From NCBI RefSeq assembly GCF_014805625.2, contig NW_023998651.1:206260-270259 (forward strand): a stretch of DNA of 64,000 nt. Reading direction: 5' to 3'. Below the pieces are notes generated by a model. That model had not been told where the DNA came from. It searched no databases and saw nothing but the letters and a program-made list of their open reading frames with translations. The position numbers were made by a program, and so were the translations under genes. The stretch comes from Glossina fuscipes (lineage: Eukaryota > Arthropoda > Insecta > Diptera > Glossinidae). Positions 59,471 through 64,000 of this stretch are shown here, piece after piece; the first letter of the stretch is position 1; each line of letters opens with the position of its first letter.

Positions 59471-61314
59471 TTAATTTAACTTTTCTTAACTATTGGGATA
59501 ATAAGGGAAAAGGTAAAATTTTCATCGAGAAATATTACGACTTGTATATCGGATATAATGTTTGTGTTCCTGTAAAATGCTGTTAGTTCTAGTATTTCAT
59601 ATATGTACGCAAAGCGGAATAAGTTAATTGTTTTGTTTAATTTAGTTTGTATTCGGATTACTTCTGATGGAATGTAGTATTAGATTCAGGACGAGGTTGT
59701 GTTTGGTTAATATTAATGCTTCTGCTATATTGTGTAGGTGTTGTGTTAATGTGTCCAAGGTGTAGTTTACTTGGTTAAGTTGTTGAATTCTTATTACTGT
59801 ACTAATCGCGGGATTGAGTGATTTTGAGCTTGTTCTGAAAGGATATTACGATGTCTCGTTGCTCTGTAATAGTATGTTTTGTCATATTCTGGAATCTGTT
59901 GATCATATATGTGTTGAGTATGATTTTGTTGTTTAATATGATGCTGGTCTCTTTATTCTGGTTCCTTAAGTCATTTATTTTCTAATTAATTCTTTCAGCA
60001 TCCGTGTAGTCCATATTTTTCGTAATAACTTTTATGTACGATCCCCTCCTCCTCTTTGTTCTGCGACTTCTTCTCTTTTTTTCTACTTTTGAGTGTCAGG
60101 AGATTTAATTTTGTTTGTTAGCTCTCTGAATTTTAGATTCGTTGTATCTATTGCGGTTTTTATGAACTATGTTGTTTTAAACTGCCGTATCGTTTCTCCT
60201 ATTGCGTCTAAGTTTTCGGGATACGCCTCCAAGTTGATGATTACGTCAATGTCTGATTTGATCACTATAAGCCTAAAGAGTATAATTCTTATGAATAGAT
60301 TTAATTTTTGTGTCATTTTTGATCGTCAGTGGTTGTAAATGTTATCCTGTTGTTTCTTTTTACGATTTTTTAGAAAACTGGGTGTTAATTTGTTTCTTCT
60401 ACATTCCTTTCTGTAAATGCTCTTGTTTTCTACTAATGTTCCCGATTCTTTCCTGTTTTTGTTTGGTTTTCACATGCATTTGTGCGTGCCGTTTGTCAGT
60501 TTTTCTTGTATTGTTTCGTAAAACTGGTTTCGGAAGTCATTTAATTAGTGTAGGTTTTCATGTTTTGTGTTATAATGTAGGGTTGTCCTAAATGTGGGTG
60601 TTCTTCCGATAAATAGTTTGGAAGGGGTTAATTTTGTTACAGACTTGATACAGTTACTGTAAGTTACTATTAATTCGAAGAGGATTTCTTCTTGCTATAA
60701 AGGTGGGGTTAAGTTCTTGCATTTTTCGTTTATAATTCTTTATAATGGTAGAGTGTAATTTCTTTACTGGGGAGTTACTACTGCTTTGTTAGGATGAAGT
60801 GTAGTTGATGTTTATATTTTTGGTTTTGCAAAAATCTCTTTGATTATGATTATGTGCTAATTGTTTATTTATTCATCCTGGTTATCGTTGCTTTAGATAT
60901 GTTGCAATAAGGTTTTGCAGAGTATGAGTTGGAATAGTCTGTTTTGTGCGAAATGTTTGGAATAAGTGTTTTGTACTATTTTGAAGGTGTCATCGTCTGT
61001 CATCATTGCAGATAATTTATTAGAGGCAAGATATTTTTTGAAACTTTCGGTCACTATGACTCTGTACGTATAGTCTTTCTATGTTTCTTCCTGAATATAA
61101 CTTCTAATGCCACTGGGAAACCTCCGCTGCTTTTTTCTAATATGATTTGGAAATTGACTTCGATAAGAGGTCTTTACGAAATTGGAATTCCATTGTTGCT
61201 GCTTTCTTCGGCGGAGTGGATTGTTGTCCCTGCTGTAGCGAAAAATTGTCATTTCTATTTGAATTTATATATATATATCTTCAGTTATGTTGTGGTTTTA
61301 TTTTTTTATTCTGT

Positions 61315-61512
61315 TCAACGCATTGTAATTGGGCCGCAAGTTTGACCTTCATTGGGGCTTACAAATTCTACGTTTATAAATGATAAAGAAGCACCGGTAT
61401 CGATTGGGCATTTTAGCGGCCTGCCAAATAGCGACGAAATGTTTATATAAGGTAATCTATGTCCAAGCTTGTTAATATCTAAGCATCCGAGTGTATTGTG
61501 CAGGCGAACCAC
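61315..61512 (-). pseudogene. Gypsy-type aspartic protease fragment
   Basis: LGHRLPYINIS, then PLKCPIDTGASLSFIN, which carries the DTGAS active-site triad of retroviral-type proteases. Downstream pol sequence is lost soon after. Confidence 0.72.
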
Positions 61513-62213
61513 CGCAAATTTCCGTTGTCTTCGATTTAATTGACTTAGTCATAATTCTTCTGCAATGTGTGATCTTGCAAACACTCATAACTTAGCCTTC
61601 GCTCACCATGTTGATAGAGATAGCTTTCATTGATGTGCTTGTATACTTATAAGTTTTTTTAAATTGTGTAGCCCGAATTGCTATGCATTAGTTCAGGGGG
61701 TGGGCGTGTGTTTATGGGTAGGTGTCGGTTATATTGGAAGGTTTTCTGCCCGAAATTATATATTGCTAAATCTACTTCATTGCTCGGATTCCTTTAATTT
61801 AGTGTGGTCCAGTTCACTTGGTTTGGGTTTCTATTGCACCAGTTAATATTACTTGCGTTAGACTGGTAGGTTTTAAATGTAGGTGTTTTGGTTGGTTGGT
61901 TATTATTAGTATTATACTGTTATTATTTGGTAATGAGTGATGTATTTTGTTAGTGTGTTAGTGCGCTAGTGCTATATTTCTGTTATTTTGTTGCCGAAAA
62001 TTAAAGTTGGGGTTTTTGTTGCAATGTATGTTTTCGTCTTGAATGCAGAATGCAATAGGTTCTGCTAGGGTTTCGGGTCTCACTGATCTAATGCTTGAAG
62101 CCAAAGGGATCGAGATAAATATGTTAATGGACGTTCCCGCAAATAATTTTTTCCTGGTTTTTTATGAAGTGGTGGTTTATTTCATTAATTAATATATATA
62201 TGGTAATTGCAGA

Positions 62214-62612
62214 CTAGATTTCGATGATTAAACCATAAAACGACTCGACTATTCGATTATTTTGGTTTAGATTCGATAAGTCTCTTAATAAGGAAGTTTT
62301 GTTTCTTCTATCCGAATAATGTAAAATTAAATTTGCTTTTACATAGTCCCATATCACTTGTGTGCCGTATAGTGGGTAAGCCAAACGAAGCCTGCCTTCT
62401 TTATGTTTTATACCTACTACTTTGTTGCGAATAGGCCTGAGTAGGATCCTAGCATCACTTGTTCTGTCGACGTCCGTTAAGTATCCCAAGATTTCTTCGA
62501 CATTGTCCAAAAATTTATAGAGGAATTTTGGGTCAAATTTAGAGAGGTCTTGTATGACGTCCGGTATTCTTAGCGAATCGAATATTCGACTTTCTGTGGT
62601 CATTTCCAACAT
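62214..62612 (-). pseudogene. Errantivirus-type Gypsy gag fragment
   Basis: A clean 132-codon frame starting at an ATG. Family-like segments are SLRIPDVIQDLSKFD, FLYKFLDNVEEIL, RPIRNKVVG, VIWDYVKANLILHYSDRRN and LRDLSNLNQNNRIVESFYGL. These match the central part of gag in the 17.6/297/gypsy group. The frame closes early compared with the family, so the C-terminal part is lost or shifted. Confidence 0.72.
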
Positions 62613-62619
62613 TTAATAT

Positions 62620-63930
62620 TAGTGTGGTGTATCCACTCTATCGAGAGAGGCGGGGGGGACAAAACTTTCTGAGATAAGCTAGTGTGAAAGAATGTAAATT
62701 GTGTTTTCTATTTTTTTATAAAATAGCACACATGAACGAAAAGATAGTAGCTTTAAAATTTTTCATGTTTTCTACGCACCTAAAAAACAAACAAAGTTTC
62801 CAACAAAATTTTTCAAACATGATTGAGATTTAATTATTTTAAACGAAAAAATTTCGGTGTCTTATTAGACAATTTAATGATATAAAAGTCTTAATATTGT
62901 ATATAATCATATTTTTTTAAATGGATATATATAGTTTAGATATTACTTAATATTAACCGTCGTATCAGGACGATGGTACTTATTGTTTCCATGTTTTTAG
63001 AATTTTATTAATCAATATTGCCGTTGAGCCAAGTAATAGAACTGCTGGTAAAGTAGTAGTTCCGTTGAGGACGTCGATTGATTTTTTTTTACAAATTAGT
63101 TAAAGGATTTAGCGGCAAAATATTTTATTATTTGTCTTCTGCGATGCGTTATTACTATACTTTCACATCAGCGTACTTTTCTGCAAGCTAAAGTTTATAA
63201 AAATATTTTATATAAATTTGATTTCCAAAAAAATCGTTTAGTTTACCTAATAATAATAATTTACTATTTTGACTAAACCAATGTCGTTCTAGATTGAAAA
63301 GCCGTCAACCTTATTTTTGTTTAATATGGATTTTTATTTATTCATTTTTATTTTACTTCCTTGTTTTATTAGTACTGTTCAACTTTACCTTTAAAATCAC
63401 ATCAACGCTGGGTTTTATTTATTTGTGTAAATTTACCAGTTTGAGAATGGAGTTTTACGCAGATGAAATTTTTTGCTGTTCGATTTATAGTTAATTTTTA
63501 TACACGAATCTTAGTCTTTTGTTAATAATTCATTTGGAGATTATTATGTATCCTTTCTTTTTTATTACATTTAAATGTAATTCATTTTTGATTATTTTCG
63601 ATTTTCACAGTTATTTTATGGACTAAGTTCGTCTGAATAATTTGCATTTAGTTACACTATATTTTTCTTATTTGCGGAACCGATAGTAAGTTGATCAACC
63701 GTCAACTTTTTTACGAAGCCAGTATTAGGTTGATAAGCCGCCTACCGTTTTCCGATTAAGCTAGTTACGTTACCTCGTAATCCTGTTCTTTAAAAAAAAC
63801 TCCAAAGTAGCTTCTCGGTTGTTTTGTTCACAAAATCACTTTATTAAATCTGCTTTTTTTCAGTTGACAATAATATTTATAACTTCGAATTGTGTTTTGC
63901 AAGTTCTAAAATGTACTTACTAAACTAAAG
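62620..63930. other. AT-rich sequence, no assigned gene
   Basis: It lies upstream of the minus-strand gag, so a 5' LTR and leader may be here. A G-rich patch (gaggcgggggggac) occurs at about 62647. The 66-codon frame at 63294-63494 is hydrophobic and has no motif. Confidence 0.35.
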
Positions 63931-63934
63931 GCTT

Positions 63935-64000
63935 TTAAGGCTTTTTCTAGTGGCTCTCGCACAGATGTGATATACACTGCTTTAAGCAAAGCGTTTGATA
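63935..64000 (+). mobile_element. CR1-group retrotransposon, copy 3, 5'-truncated start
   Basis: From ttttaaggctttttctagtggctctcgcac onward it matches RT motif A of copies 1 and 2. Sequence before this point does not match, so truncation is at about 63935. The motif reads YTALSKAFD: the catalytic aspartate codon is GCT (alanine, 63979-63981). The element continues beyond the window. Confidence 0.85.

Larger units (their letters stand above)
59480..62612 (-). mobile_element. Errantivirus-like Gypsy relic (gag, protease, integrase, env-like)
   Basis: Minus-strand order: gag (62612-62214), protease (61512-61315), integrase end (about 60960-60360), then an env-like coiled region (about 60320-59480). 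This gag-pol-env layout is that of insect errantiviruses of the Gypsy group. RT and RNase H are missing between protease and integrase. All parts are frameshifted or stopped except the gag piece. The env part is recognised only by position and by a helical, leucine/asparagine-rich pattern like the errantivirus Env ectodomain. It is an old dead copy and no product is expected. Confidence 0.65.

Noticed and set aside
60093..60591. Plus-strand frames rich in F, V and C resembling membrane proteins
   Set aside because: They are antisense to the integrase end and env-like region of the errantivirus-like relic.

Overview
This is an AT-rich stretch of an animal genome, most likely an insect and probably a fly. 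The evidence is the mix of elements: I-factor-like retrotransposons with a 3' (TAA)n tail, Jockey, CR1-group and R1/LOA-like elements, Ty3/Gypsy elements (one with an errantivirus-type gag-pol-env order), Copia and mariner. The species cannot be named from the sequence. I found no host gene I can defend, no rRNA, no intact tRNA and no CRISPR. Almost everything recognisable is a mobile-element relic, broken by stops, frameshifts, deletions or nested insertions, so the window reads as a transposon graveyard such as pericentromeric heterochromatin, a sex-chromosome region or a piRNA cluster.

Layout. 1-2960: minus-strand I-like element with a gag/endonuclease fusion. 3060-3440: simple sequence. 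3650-9244: full-length I-factor-like element, copy A (+), carrying a hairpin repeat at 5121-5293. 9960-12250: Copia relic (-). 12800-13020: dispersed GC-richer repeat. 13500-14130: mariner relic (+). 15400-16640: three tandem-repeat blocks. 20500-20760: dispersed repeat. 20890-25552: best preserved element, a CR1-group retrotransposon (+) with PHD-like ORF1 and a 776-codon stretch of ORF2. 25555-26310: unassigned coding-looking block (-). 28500-29180: Gypsy fragment (+). 29190-31150: Gypsy relic (-). 31920-36472: a second Gypsy relic (-) from gag to integrase. 38500-39800: a third (-). 40690-41230: RNase H-end fragment (+). 41440-47760: Jockey element (-) split by a later insertion of I-like copy B (41839-45887, +). 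48880-49090 and 54310-54560: two more dispersed repeats. 49695-53240: CR1-group copy 2 (+). 54789-55160: R1/LOA-like fragment (+). 56114-56352: second hairpin repeat (-). 57245-57486: 3' end of I-like copy C (-). 59480-62612: errantivirus-like Gypsy relic (-). 63935-64000: start of CR1-group copy 3 (+), running off the window.

The parts do not work together as a pathway; they record a history. Copies of the same family carry different disabling lesions. Two I-like insertions can be delimited by target-site duplications. Five of the six LTR-element relics lie on the minus strand. The items most worth checking are the hairpin repeat, the four-copy GC-richer repeat, the unassigned coding block beside CR1 copy 1, and the strand bias of the LTR relics.
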